Assembly: GCA_026004095.1 (NCBI GenBank)
Contig: BPIL01000007.1
Coordinates: 1 to 64,000 of the forward strand
From: Meiothermus sp.
Lineage (GTDB): Bacteria; Deinococcota; Deinococci; Deinococcales; Thermaceae
DNA length: 64,000 nucleotides
Direction of reading: 5' to 3'
This document shows, piece by piece, positions 43,482-52,657 of this stretch (position 1 is its first letter; every line of letters begins with the position of its first letter). The notes beneath the pieces were generated by a model, which saw only the letters and a list, made by a program, of their open reading frames with translations, did not search any database and was not told the origin of the DNA. A program made the position numbers and the translations under genes.

Positions 43482-44411
43482 TCAAACCAGGCCGCTGACC
43501 TCGAGCACAAACAACCCATACATCACCAGGAACAGCATCCCCTCCCAGCTCGAGATGCGCCGATCCTGCACCAGCAGGTAGAACAAAAGCGAAGCCCCCA
43601 CCACAAAGGGCAGGGCGAAGCCGGTCAGCTCGGGGGGTGCCTGGACGGTGCCATACACCGCACCAGCCCCCACTACCACCAGCGCATTGAAAATGCAGGA
43701 ACCCAGGATGTTGCCCACCGCCATGGAAGCCTTCCCCTGGCGCGCGGCAGCAAGGCTCACCACCAGCTCGGGCAGGGTTGTACCCAAAGCCAGCAATGTA
43801 ACCGCCACAACAGCGTTTGGAACACCCAGGCCGGCCGCCAGTCCTTTCAGGCTGCGCACCGTCCAGTCGGCCCCGAAGTAGACGCCCACCGCACTCAACG
43901 CCACAATCAGGAGGTCGCGCAGGGCCAGGGGGACTCGAGCCTGCCCGGTCGCTTTGCGGCTGCCCTCCCTAAGAAGATAGGCCACATACACCCCATACAC
44001 CGCCAGCAGGCACAGGCCCTCCACCCGGCCTACCTGCCCGTCGAACATCACCACCCCCAGTACAAACGCCGAGCCCACCAGAAAGTGCAGGTCAATGGCG
44101 ATATAGGCCTCGTCCAAATACACCGGGCGCAGCACCGAAAACACCGCGCTCACACCCAAAGTGAGCAGCAGGTTGGATACGTTGGCCCCCAGCACATTGC
44201 CGCTCACAATCTCCGAAACCCCCTGGTGCACCGAAAAAAGCCCGGTCACCAGCTCGGGCAGTGAGGTTCCCACCCCCACGATGACCACGCCCACCATAAA
44301 GCTGGATAGCCCCACAGCAAGGCCAATGCGTTCCGATGACTGGGTGAGTAAGCGGGCTGCCCCCAGCAGCACGGCCAAACTAGCAAGCAGGGTCAGAAAC
44401 AGGATCGTCAT
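43482..44411 (-). CDS. Calcium/sodium antiporter (CaCA family, YrbG-like)
   Basis: An integral membrane cation exchanger of 309 aa with about ten hydrophobic segments. The two inverted alpha repeats are clear: VGVVIVGVGTSLPELVTGLF followed by SGNVLGANVSNLLL (about residues 38-78), and VTLLALGTTLPELVVSLAA followed by VGNILGSCIFNALV (about 200-240). Start ATG 44411 begins the first helix (MTILFLTLLASLAVLLGAA); the upstream extension is rejected as non-hydrophobic and poorly placed. It converges on the catabolic operon and has no visible link to it. Confidence 0.88.
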   Translation of the reverse strand: MTILFLTLLASLAVLLGAARLLTQSSERIGLAVGLSSFMVGVVIVGVGTSLPELVTGLFSVHQGVSEIVSGNVLGANVSNLLLTLGVSAVFSVLRPVYLDEAYIAIDLHFLVGSAFVLGVVMFDGQVGRVEGLCLLAVYGVYVAYLLREGSRKATGQARVPLALRDLLIVALSAVGVYFGADWTVRSLKGLAAGLGVPNAVVAVTLLALGTTLPELVVSLAAARQGKASMAVGNILGSCIFNALVVVGAGAVYGTVQAPPELTGFALPFVVGASLLFYLLVQDRRISSWEGMLFLVMYGLFVLEVSGLV

Positions 44412-44523
44412 TCTAGACGGATACCCGGCGCAGCAGTTGGGTGGGCTGAAATATTGTGGGAAGCACGACCCCACAATTCCCGGACTTTACCCATTCACGC
44501 TCGCTGCCACAAGCATACCAGAC

Positions 44524-45549
44524 TCAAGGTAGAGGGGTTTTGGGGGGGGCGGTCGATCCCCGCACCACCAGCCGGCTGGGAAATTCCAGCAGTTGGTCTC
44601 GCACCGGGTTGCCCTCGATGGCCTCGAGCAGCAAACGCACCGAGGCCTCGGCAATATCTGCAATGGGATGAGCCACTGTCGTAAGCCCCGGTGGGATCAG
44701 GCCGGCCAGCGGGCTATCGTCGAAACCGGCAATGGAAAGATCCGCCGGTACCTGCAACCCGCGCTCCTGTGCAGCTTCCATCACCCCAAAGGCCATCAGG
44801 TCGCTACCGGCAAAAATGGCCGTGGGCGGTGAGGGCAGCCCAAGCAGCGCTCGAGCCCCCTCCAGGCCCTTTCTTCGGGTAAAGTCGCCCGGCTGTACCA
44901 GGGTCTCATCCCAAAGCCCCGCCGCCCGCATCACCTCCCGGTAGGCTCGGTAGCGCTCCTTCGCCTGCCCTGAGTGCTCCGCCCCGCCAATAAAGCCAAT
45001 CCGCCGGTGGCCCAGCGCAAGCAGGTGGTGCAGGAGCGCCACGGTGCCCTCGTAGTTCTCACCCCGCACCACCGGAAGGTGGGTGGCTCCGCCAAAGTAA
45101 TTGATGAGCACGATGGGAACCTGGCTTTGCTCGAGCGTACTTAGAAATTCACCAGCGCCAACCGGCACCACCAACAGCAGCCCGTCGGCCATACCACCCA
45201 GCAAGCTCTGGATGCGCTCGCGTTCGCGCTGAGGGTCTCGAGAAGTGGTGAACAGGCCCAGATCGTAGCCGCACCGACCCGCTGCATCGGCGGCGGCACG
45301 AGCCAGCTCTGCAAAGTAGGGGCTGACCAGCTCCGGCACCACCATTCCCAAAATGCGGGTGGCCCCCCCGCGGAGGCGGCGCGCCGCGGTGTTGGCCACA
45401 TACCCCAGCAAGGCCGCCGCCCGCTGCACCTTCTCCTGGGTCTCCTGGGAAATGTGCCCCTTGCCGTTCAAGACCTTCGAGACTGTAACGGCAGAAACCC
45501 CTGCCAGTCGGGCAACATCCACAAGGGTGGTTCGGGCACGACGCCTCAT
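44524..45549 (-). CDS. LacI/GalR-family transcriptional regulator of the TRAP operon
   Basis: A 341-aa repressor. The N-terminal HTH (LVDVARLAGVSAVTVSKVLN, residues 9-28) and hinge (TAARRLRGGATRILGMVVP) are classical; the sugar-binding domain follows. It is divergent from dctP with 155 bases between them, and a LacI-type operator overlaps the dctP -10. It therefore probably represses the TRAP operon and itself until the transported acid or a metabolite binds. Family certain; effector unknown. Confidence 0.9.
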   Translation of the reverse strand: MRRRARTTLVDVARLAGVSAVTVSKVLNGKGHISQETQEKVQRAAALLGYVANTAARRLRGGATRILGMVVPELVSPYFAELARAAADAAGRCGYDLGLFTTSRDPQRERERIQSLLGGMADGLLLVVPVGAGEFLSTLEQSQVPIVLINYFGGATHLPVVRGENYEGTVALLHHLLALGHRRIGFIGGAEHSGQAKERYRAYREVMRAAGLWDETLVQPGDFTRRKGLEGARALLGLPSPPTAIFAGSDLMAFGVMEAAQERGLQVPADLSIAGFDDSPLAGLIPPGLTTVAHPIADIAEASVRLLLEAIEGNPVRDQLLEFPSRLVVRGSTAPPKTPLP

Positions 45550-45561
45550 AAACGCTAACTC

Positions 45562-45590
45562 AATATATTTTCATTTTTCTGTATTGACAA
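45562..45590 (-). promoter_or_regulatory. Promoter of the LacI-family gene
   Basis: On the minus strand TTGTCA (45590-45585) and TATATT (45567-45562) are 17 bases apart. Its -35 overlaps the -35 of the divergent TRAP promoter. Confidence 0.6.
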
Positions 45591-45613
45591 GGTTTTTGTG
45601 TTTAGGTTATCGT
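45584..45613 (+). promoter_or_regulatory. Promoter of the TRAP operon
   Basis: TTGACA (45584-45589) and TATCGT (45608-45613) have an 18-base spacer. The -10 lies inside the operator at 45605-45618, an arrangement in which bound repressor excludes RNA polymerase. Confidence 0.6.
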
Positions 45614-45618
45614 TTACC
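45605..45618. promoter_or_regulatory. LacI-type operator in the TRAP promoter
   Basis: GGTTATCGTTTACC has a central CG and arms matching at five of seven positions, the usual form of a LacI/GalR-family operator. Confidence 0.6.
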
Positions 45619-45643
45619 CAACTAAATCAAACAGGAGGCAGGC

Positions 45644-45652
45644 ATGGCTTGA
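45644..45652 (+). other. Minimal two-codon ORF in the dctP leader
   Basis: ATG GCT TGA follows a strong AGGAGG (45632-45637, 6-base spacing), 52 bases before the dctP start, which has its own AGGAGG. It may be a regulatory mini-ORF or the remnant of a lost gene start. Confidence 0.4.
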
Positions 45653-45704
45653 CCACACAGTCACCATACGGCTCGAGCTGGTTCTTGCAAGCAAAGGAGG
45701 CACC

Positions 45705-46682
45705 ATGAACAAGCTGGTTTGGTTTTTCCTCGTGTTACTAATCACAGGCGGTCTGGCCCAGGGAAGCAACCCCACCTACACCCTTCGCTACAACCACGTG
45801 CTGGCCCCCACCCACCCGTTCCATGCCGCGTTTCAAAAGTGGGCCCAGCGGGTGGCGGCCCGCACCAAGGGCGACCTGCAGATTCTGGTTTTCCACAGCG
45901 CCCAGCTAGGGGTTGAAGAAGACATCATCGAGCAGCTCCGGCGGGGCATTCCGGTTGGGCAGAACACCGACGCAGCACGGATGGGCAACTACATCCGCGA
46001 AATGGCGGTGATCAACGCCCCCTACTTTTTACAGGATCCCGCCCAGGTAGAGCGCCTTAGCAAAACCCCATCGGTTCAGCGCTGGATCGATCAGCTCGCC
46101 TCGCAGTACGGCATCCGGGTGCTCTGCATGAACTGGGTGCAGGGGGCCCGGCATTTCATGACCAACCGGCCCATCCGAACCCCACAGGATCTAAGGGGCC
46201 TGCGCATCCGCACCCCTCCCGCCCCCATCTGGCAGGAATCGGTGCGGGCCCTGGGGGCCACCCCGGTTGCCCTGGCCTTTGGTGAGATTTACAGTGGGCT
46301 GCAACAGCGGGCCATCGACGGTGTGGAGCTGGTCTACCAGAACATCTTGGACATGAGCCTGAACGAGGTGCTGCGTTATGTGAACGAGACGCAACACATC
46401 CTGCTGGTCAACTTCCAGGTGGTGGGGGAGGCCTGGTTCCAGCGCCTACCCAGAAACTACCAGCAAATTCTGGTAGAAGAATGCGAAAGCGCCGGCCGGG
46501 GCGTCACCCTGGACATCCAGGTGCAGACCGCTAAAGCCCAGCGGGAGGTGCAGCGCAGGGGTATGACCATCGTGACCAACACCAACCTCGAGGCCTTCCG
46601 GCAGGCCGGCCAGGCCGCCTACGAGCGCCTGGGCTTGCTGGATGCCCGTCGCAGACTCTACGAGGAGATGGGCTTGCGGTAA
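45705..46682 (+). CDS. dctP: TRAP transporter substrate-binding protein (DctP family)
   Basis: Extracytoplasmic receptor for a carboxylate. Residues 1-19 are a signal peptide (MNKLVWFFLVLLITGGLAQ) and the mature protein has the DctP fold; the conserved Arg that salt-bridges the substrate carboxylate is in IRTPQDLRGLRIRTP (about residues 152-166), followed by ATPVALAFGEIYSGLQQRAIDGVE. Length (325 aa) is normal. The start follows AAGGAGG. Genes for the small and large membrane subunits follow, then three dehydrogenases, suggesting a sugar acid or hydroxy acid as substrate. Confidence 0.9.
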   Translation: MNKLVWFFLVLLITGGLAQGSNPTYTLRYNHVLAPTHPFHAAFQKWAQRVAARTKGDLQILVFHSAQLGVEEDIIEQLRRGIPVGQNTDAARMGNYIREMAVINAPYFLQDPAQVERLSKTPSVQRWIDQLASQYGIRVLCMNWVQGARHFMTNRPIRTPQDLRGLRIRTPPAPIWQESVRALGATPVALAFGEIYSGLQQRAIDGVELVYQNILDMSLNEVLRYVNETQHILLVNFQVVGEAWFQRLPRNYQQILVEECESAGRGVTLDIQVQTAKAQREVQRRGMTIVTNTNLEAFRQAGQAAYERLGLLDARRRLYEEMGLR

Positions 46683-46691
46683 AGCCAATCG

Positions 46692-46713
46692 CCCGGGCCG
46701 GTAGCGGCCCGGG
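46692..46713 (+). terminator. Hairpin between dctP and dctQ
   Basis: CCCGGGCC and GGCCCGGG form an 8-bp GC stem with a 6-base loop, 9 bases after the dctP stop. No U-run follows. Likely partial terminator or stabiliser raising receptor levels. Confidence 0.6.
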
Positions 46714-46731
46714 TAAGCTTTGGGGGCTGTT

Positions 46732-47190
46732 GTGAGCACAGTGCATCGACTCGAAGAATCGCTGGCCCTGGTCTTCCTGGCCATCGCCACCTCGATGGTC
46801 TTCCTCAGCGGTATCAGCCGTTTTCTGGGCCAGCCCCTTGGATGGAGCATCGACCTGGCGACCTTTTGTTTCGCCTGGGCGGTTTTTCTCGGGGCCGATG
46901 TGGCCTTCCGCCAGGATCGGCATGTGAGCGTAGAAATTTTTGTGCAGCGGCTCTCCAAACCCTGGCAGCGGGCCATCAAACTACTCAACCTATGCCTGAT
47001 CGCTTTGTTCTTGCTGGCGCTGTTGGTCTATGGCAGCGAGATGACCTATGCCACCCGCTTTCGCACCTTCCAGGGCATCCCAGAACTCAGCTACGCCTGG
47101 GTCACCCTGAGCGTACCGGTTGGCAGCCTGCTTTTACTGACGACAACCGTGGGCAAAATTAGGCAGCTTCTCAAGGAGAACCCAGCGTGA
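46732..47190 (+). CDS. dctQ: TRAP transporter small permease (DctQ family)
   Basis: The small membrane subunit, 152 aa, with four hydrophobic helices (about residues 10-30, 40-58, 82-104 and 120-140). FAWAVFLGADVAFRQDRHVSVEIF (about 45-68) matches the DctQ signature region. The GTG at 46732 is preferred, spaced 5 bases from GGGGG; an in-frame TTG at 46720 would add four residues. It overlaps dctM by 4 bases (GTGA). Confidence 0.85.
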   Translation: MSTVHRLEESLALVFLAIATSMVFLSGISRFLGQPLGWSIDLATFCFAWAVFLGADVAFRQDRHVSVEIFVQRLSKPWQRAIKLLNLCLIALFLLALLVYGSEMTYATRFRTFQGIPELSYAWVTLSVPVGSLLLLTTTVGKIRQLLKENPA

Positions 47191-48470
47191 TCATATCGCT
47201 TCTTATTTTCCTTGGGTTGTTGCTGCTCGGCATGCCGGTGGTGTTTGCTATTGGCATTGCGGGCTTCGTTTTTTTCCTGCTCACGCCCGGCCTCCAGCCG
47301 GTCATGCCGGTTCAACTCGCGCTCTCGGAAACCCAGAATTTCGCCCTCCTGGCCATTCCCACCTTCATCCTGGCCGGCAACCTGATGAACGAAGCCGGGG
47401 TTACCCGACGGCTGGTGCAGTTCGCCACCCTGCTCACCGGCCACCTGGCCGGCGGCCTGGGGCAGGTCAGCGTGCTGGCCAGCACCTTGATGGGGGGGGT
47501 CTCGGGGTCGGCCATCGCCGACGCCAGCATGCAGGCCCGGGTGCTGGGGCCCGAGATGCAAAAAAGAGGCTACACACCTGGCTTTATTGCTGCTCTGCAG
47601 GGGTTTACCGGCCTTTTAGCCGTAATGATTCCCCCCAGCATAGCCCTTATCTTGTACGGCAGCATCGGACAGGTTTCCATTGGCCGCCTGTTTGCCGGCG
47701 GGATCGGCGTAGGGCTGTTGCTGGCCCTAGTGTTTATGCTGGTGGTGGCTTTCCTGGCGAAAAAACGCCAGTACCCCCGCGAGCGGGCCAGCCGAGCCCC
47801 CACGCGCGAGATCGCTTCTGCTTTCCTGGCCAGCTTTTGGGCCCTAATCTTCCCCCTGATTCTGCTCGTCACACTGCGCGGCGGGGTTTTCGTACCGTCG
47901 GAGGTGGGCGCGGCTGCCTGCGTTTATGCGCTCATACTGGGCAGCGTGGTCTACAGGGAACTGGGGAAAGCCAGCCTGGTGCGTGCCCTGAAGCAATCGG
48001 TGGCCGACATCGGTATGGTCTCCTTCCTGATCGCCTGCTCGGCCCTGATCGGCTACGCCATGAAGTGGGAGATGTGGCCCCAGAAGCTGGGGCAGTTCCT
48101 GGTGGGGCTGCAGCTCGAGACCACCCTGGTCGTTCTGGCGGTATTACTGGCCCTGCTGGTGCTGGGAACCGTGCTGGACTCCACCGTGATGATTATTTTG
48201 ACAACCCCCATACTGGTGCCGGCCATGAAGGCCCTGGGGGTCGATCTGGTGCACTTTGGGGTGCTGATGGCCCTTACCTGCGCCATTGGCTTGCTAACCC
48301 CGCCCGTGGGTCTTTCGATGTACGCCGTCTGCTCGATTATGCGCTGTTCGGTTGCAGAGTATCTGCGCGAAGGCTGGCCGTTGCTGGTTGCAGTACTGGC
48401 AACCATTCTTGCGGCCCTCCTGTTTCCACCTTTAGTTACCACGTTGCCCGATCTACTTTTTCACAGGTGA
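47187..48470 (+). CDS. dctM: TRAP transporter large permease (DctM family)
   Basis: The ion-coupled transport subunit, 427 aa, with about 12-13 hydrophobic segments. Family motifs: GMPVVFAIGIAGFVFFL at the N-terminus, FALLAIPTFILAGNLMNEAG, GGVSGSAIADASM, MIPPSIALILYGSIGQ and AIGLLTPPVGLSMYAVCSI. Transport is driven by a Na+ or H+ gradient rather than ATP. Starts with GTG after AAGGAG. Confidence 0.92.
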   Translation: MIISLLIFLGLLLLGMPVVFAIGIAGFVFFLLTPGLQPVMPVQLALSETQNFALLAIPTFILAGNLMNEAGVTRRLVQFATLLTGHLAGGLGQVSVLASTLMGGVSGSAIADASMQARVLGPEMQKRGYTPGFIAALQGFTGLLAVMIPPSIALILYGSIGQVSIGRLFAGGIGVGLLLALVFMLVVAFLAKKRQYPRERASRAPTREIASAFLASFWALIFPLILLVTLRGGVFVPSEVGAAACVYALILGSVVYRELGKASLVRALKQSVADIGMVSFLIACSALIGYAMKWEMWPQKLGQFLVGLQLETTLVVLAVLLALLVLGTVLDSTVMIILTTPILVPAMKALGVDLVHFGVLMALTCAIGLLTPPVGLSMYAVCSIMRCSVAEYLREGWPLLVAVLATILAALLFPPLVTTLPDLLFHR

Positions 48471-48473
48471 GGT

Positions 48474-49199
48474 ATGTCGCGTAGAATCGCCCTTGTCACC
48501 GGAGCCGCTAGAGGCATCGGGAAGGCCATCGCTGAAAGGCTCGCAGCCATGGGCCACCACGTAATTGTGGCCGACCTGAACCTCGAGGCCGCCCAGCAAA
48601 CCGCCCAGGCCATTGGCGGCAGCGCGGGCTGCCTGGATGTTTCCAGCTACCTCGAGACAGAAGCCTTCATGGCCCAGGCCTATGCCCAGCACGGGCGGCT
48701 GGATATCCTGGTCAACAACGCCGGCATCATCCGCCGCGGCAATCTGCTCAGCGTTAGTGAGGACGACTGGGATCGGGTTATTGCCGTCAATCTCAAGGGC
48801 GCTTTCAACTGCGCCAAACACGCCGCGCCGTACATGATAAAAGGGGGCTGGGGCCGCATCGTCAACATCGTTTCGATCGCGGCCAAAACGGGGGACATCA
48901 CCTCCGCACCGGGCTATGGTTCCTCCAAGGCGGGGGTGGTCAACCTTACCAAAACCCTGGCCCGGGAGCTGGCCCCCTACGGCATTACCGCCAATGCCGT
49001 GGCCCCCCACGCCATCGAGACCGAGATGAGCGCCCAGTGGAGCGAAGAAACCCGCCAGCGGGTGCTATCCGGGATTCCGCTGGGAAGGCTGGGCAAGCCC
49101 CAGGAGGTCGCGGCGGCCGTGGCCTTTTTGGTCTCTGAAGAAGCAGGTTTTATCACCGGAGCCACACTGGACATCAACGGTGGGGCGCTTATGGACTGA
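48474..49199 (+). CDS. Short-chain dehydrogenase/reductase
   Basis: A classical SDR of 241 aa with TGAARGIG (residues 9-16), NNAGI, IVSIAAK and YGSSK (the catalytic Tyr and Lys). It resembles 3-oxoacyl-[ACP] reductase-like sugar dehydrogenases. Located directly after dctM (3-base gap), it probably oxidises the imported acid or its product at a hydroxyl group. Confidence 0.83.
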   Translation: MSRRIALVTGAARGIGKAIAERLAAMGHHVIVADLNLEAAQQTAQAIGGSAGCLDVSSYLETEAFMAQAYAQHGRLDILVNNAGIIRRGNLLSVSEDDWDRVIAVNLKGAFNCAKHAAPYMIKGGWGRIVNIVSIAAKTGDITSAPGYGSSKAGVVNLTKTLARELAPYGITANAVAPHAIETEMSAQWSEETRQRVLSGIPLGRLGKPQEVAAAVAFLVSEEAGFITGATLDINGGALMD

Positions 49200-49208
49200 G
49201 GAAGCAGC

Positions 49209-49964
49209 ATGAAAGAACTGTTTGAACTCAACGAACGGGTGGCTCTGGTGACCGGCGGTACCGGGGGGTTGGGCCTGGAGATGGCTCGAGCCCTAAGGGA
49301 AGCCGGCGCCCAGGTCGCCCTTTTAGGCCGCAACCAAGAGAGCCTGCGCTGCTGCGCCCGCGAGCTCGGGGCGCTGCCCGTGGTGGCCGATGTCGCCTCT
49401 GCCCAGGAGGCTCAGGGTGCGGTGAAGCAGGTTTTACACGAGCTCGGGCGGGTGGACATCCTGGTTAATGCCGCGGGCACCCATGTGATTAAGCCCTCCC
49501 TCGAGCTAAGCCCTGCCGAATGGCAGCGGGTGCTCGAGGTCAACCTGAGCGGCAGTTTTTTCATGGCCCAGGCAGTGGCCGGGCCCATGCGCGCCCAGGG
49601 GTATGGCCGGATTATCAACATCGGCTCGGTAATGAGCGGACGTGGGCTACCCCGCAGGGCCGCCTATGCTGCCAGCAAGGGCGGGCTGGTCACCCTCACC
49701 TACACCCTGGCCCAGGAATGGGGGGCCTGGGGCATCCGGGTCAACGCAATTGCCCCCGGCTTTTTCCATACCCATATGACCGACGCACTTTTTCAAGATG
49801 CCCTCTGGGTCGAGCGCCTGGAGCAGCGCGTGGCCGTAAGGCGGGCCGGACGGCCTCGAGACCTGGCCGGTGCGGTTGTGTTCCTGGCCTCTCCGGCCTC
49901 CGAATACGTCAACGGGCACGTGCTGTACGTGGACGGTGGCTTCACCACAGGAGAACCCTGGTGA
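49209..49964 (+). CDS. Short-chain dehydrogenase, gluconate 5-dehydrogenase-like
   Basis: An SDR of 251 aa with TGGTGGLG (residues 15-22), NAAGTH, NIGSVMSGRG and the catalytic YAASK. The start MKELFELNERVALVTGG and the ending VLYVDGGFTTGEPW are typical of gluconate 5-dehydrogenase/2-deoxy-D-gluconate 3-dehydrogenase-like enzymes. It overlaps the next gene by one base (TGATG). Together with its neighbours it supports sugar-acid catabolism. Confidence 0.83.
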   Translation: MKELFELNERVALVTGGTGGLGLEMARALREAGAQVALLGRNQESLRCCARELGALPVVADVASAQEAQGAVKQVLHELGRVDILVNAAGTHVIKPSLELSPAEWQRVLEVNLSGSFFMAQAVAGPMRAQGYGRIINIGSVMSGRGLPRRAAYAASKGGLVTLTYTLAQEWGAWGIRVNAIAPGFFHTHMTDALFQDALWVERLEQRVAVRRAGRPRDLAGAVVFLASPASEYVNGHVLYVDGGFTTGEPW

Positions 49965-50974
49965 TGCAAGGCATCCCTGTGCAACAACTACGCGAGCGGG
50001 TGGAGCAGATTCTAATAAGCCGGGGCTTTACACCGGAGAACGCTCTACCCATCGCAGAATCCCTGGTACTGGCCGAGATGCGGGGGGTTGCCTCGCACGG
50101 CCTGATCCGACTGCCCATCTACCTCGAGCGCGCCCGGCTGGGTTCGGTAAAACCCCAGGCCCGGCCCGTGCTGCTGGCGGATTATCCAGCCCTGGCCCTG
50201 CTGGATGCCCAGGATGGTCACGGCATCCCTTCCGGCTTGCAGGCGATGGAGCTGGCTATTGCAAAAGCCCAGAAGGTGGGCCTGGCCGCCGTGGGGGTGC
50301 GGCGCTCGAGCCACTTTGGCCTGGCCTGGTACTTCGTGCGCAGCGCAGTGGAAAAGGGGCTGATCGGTGTGGCGCTCTCCAACGCCGATGCCCTGGTGGC
50401 CCCCTGGGGCGCCCGCAGCCGCTTTCTGGGCACCAACCCCCTGGCCGTGGGCATCCCGGCCAAGGAAGAGCCTCCCATCGCCCTGGATATGGCTACCAGC
50501 GAAGCTGCCCATGGGAAAATTTTGCTGGCCAAGTCCAGTGGAAAAACCATTCCCCTCAACTGGGCCCTCGATGCGGAGGGGCGGCCCACCGACGACCCCG
50601 ACCGGGCCCTGGCCGGCGCCCTGCTTCCCTTTGGGGGGCCCAAGGGATCGGCCATCAGCCTGCTCATTGACCTGCTGTGCGGCCCACTCGTGGGCGCCCT
50701 GATCGGCCCCGAGATTGCCCCGCTCTACACCGAGCCCGAGCGGCCCCAGGGCCTGGGGCATTTTTTTGTGGCCCTGAACCCGGCTGTTTTTGGCGACGCG
50801 GAGCAGTTTAGAAAGCAGGTCGATGCATACATTCGCAGGGTTCGTGCGCTGCCCCCTGCCGAAAACGTAGATCGGGTCATGCTGCCAGGCGAACGCGAGT
50901 GGCACCTCGAGCAAAAGGCCCTGCAGGAGGGGGTATCGCTGAGTCCAGAGGCCGCCCAAGCGGTGGGCCTCTAA
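49964..50974 (+). CDS. LDH2/malate dehydrogenase-family NAD(P)-dependent oxidoreductase
   Basis: A 336-aa member of the LDH2/MDG oxidoreductase family (type-2 malate/L-lactate dehydrogenases, YiaK-like diketogulonate reductase, ureidoglycolate dehydrogenase). Motifs: ASHGLIRLP, VRRSSHFGLAWYF with the catalytic His, GTNPLAVGIP and ALDMATSEAAHGK. The substrate is expected to be a 2-hydroxy or 2-keto acid. A longer in-frame ORF reaching back to 49520 reads through the previous gene and is rejected. The ATG at 49964 overlaps the upstream TGA. Last gene of the TRAP operon. Confidence 0.87.
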   Translation: MQGIPVQQLRERVEQILISRGFTPENALPIAESLVLAEMRGVASHGLIRLPIYLERARLGSVKPQARPVLLADYPALALLDAQDGHGIPSGLQAMELAIAKAQKVGLAAVGVRRSSHFGLAWYFVRSAVEKGLIGVALSNADALVAPWGARSRFLGTNPLAVGIPAKEEPPIALDMATSEAAHGKILLAKSSGKTIPLNWALDAEGRPTDDPDRALAGALLPFGGPKGSAISLLIDLLCGPLVGALIGPEIAPLYTEPERPQGLGHFFVALNPAVFGDAEQFRKQVDAYIRRVRALPPAENVDRVMLPGEREWHLEQKALQEGVSLSPEAAQAVGL

Positions 50975-51020
50975 GGCAGGCTTCGGAAATCCAGGTGAGC
51001 TCGAAGCCGCCCTGGGTGTG

Positions 51021-52112
<1,092 letters not shown>

Positions 52113-52140
52113 ACCAAGAGAGCCTCGAGGCTCCTACACC

Positions 52141-52168
52141 AGTGTACCCGACGACTTTAGGAGTTAAA
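52141..52168 (-). promoter_or_regulatory. Candidate promoter of mnmA
   Basis: On the minus strand TTTAAC (52168-52163) and TACACT (52146-52141) are 16 bases apart, 28 bases upstream of the start codon. The leader contains the 14-bp palindrome GAGCCTCGAGGCTC (52120-52133). Confidence 0.45.
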
Positions 52169-52190
52169 GCACACTTCCCCTCCGCCCTTG

Positions 52191-52219
52191 TTGACAGCTT
52201 GCACCGCCTGTGTTAACCT
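52191..52219 (+). promoter_or_regulatory. Promoter of tRNA-Arg
   Basis: TTGACA (52191-52196) and an extended -10 TGTTAACCT (52211-52219) have a 17-base spacer. Transcription would start near 52226. Confidence 0.65.
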
Positions 52220-52254
52220 ACAGGACGCATTTGGTGGTACTCACCGGTGCATAA

Positions 52255-52331
52255 GGGCGCGTAGCTCAGTTGGATAGAGCGACTGACTACGGATCAGTAG
52301 GTCGTGGGTTCGAATCCTGCCGCGCCCGCCA
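52255..52331 (+). tRNA. tRNA-Arg (anticodon ACG)
   Basis: The cloverleaf folds completely: acceptor GGGCGCG/CGCGCCC, D stem GCTC/GAGC, anticodon stem ACTGA/TCAGT with loop CTACGGA (anticodon ACG at 52289-52291), and T stem GTGGG/CCTGC with loop TTCGAAT (two wobble pairs). The discriminator is G and CCA is encoded. ACG, read as ICG after deamination by TadA, decodes CGU, CGC and CGA. Confidence 0.96.
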
Positions 52332-52338
52332 TACAAAA

Positions 52339-52369
52339 AGCACGGAGTTTATCTGCTCCGTGCTCTTTT
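52339..52369. terminator. Bidirectional terminator between tRNA-Arg and a small membrane protein gene
   Basis: AGCACGGAG and CTCCGTGCT form a 9-bp stem with an 8-base loop. CTTTTATTTT follows on the plus strand and CTTTTTGTAT on the minus strand, so it can serve both converging genes. Confidence 0.8.
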
Positions 52370-52637
52370 ATTTTCGCCACTCTTCCAGGCGCTCGCGCAG
52401 CTCGCGGGCATGGCGGGGGTTGCGCCCGCCCCCCAGGGCCGCCAGCCCACCGATCAGCAAAAAAGCCAGGCTCACCGGGATGGGCTTGATCAGGAAGGCT
52501 GCCAGCACAGCACCCACCAGCAACCCCAGGCCCACGCGGATGCGCCCGGTCAGCAAGCCACGAACCGAGAGAAAGGCCAGCACACCAGGGAAAAGCCACA
52601 ACAGCAGCCGCAGCAGCAACACCGCGCCTTCGGTCAT
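52368..52637 (-). CDS. Small hydrophobic protein, unknown function
   Basis: An 89-aa protein with two or three hydrophobic segments (about residues 5-27 and 33-69) and a charged C-terminal tail (RNPRHARELRERLEEWRK) that should lie in the cytoplasm. I do not recognise a family. Start ATG 52637. It sits between the tRNA terminator and the start of a minus-strand GGDEF-EAL gene that ends 20 bases upstream, so the two may be co-transcribed. Confidence 0.6.
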   Translation of the reverse strand: MTEGAVLLLRLLLWLFPGVLAFLSVRGLLTGRIRVGLGLLVGAVLAAFLIKPIPVSLAFLLIGGLAALGGGRNPRHARELRERLEEWRK

Positions 52638-52657
52638 GGACTTATGGTAGCAGAGCC

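Noticed and set aside
49520-49963. Upstream extension of the LDH2-family gene
   Set aside because: It is an open frame inside the preceding SDR gene with Arg/Pro-rich shadow composition. The ATG at 49964 overlaps the SDR stop and starts the conserved protein.
50975-51020. Terminator between the LDH2 gene and mnmA
   Set aside because: GGCTTCG and CGAAGCC could pair but the loop is long (about 17 bases) and there is no U-run; too weak to list.
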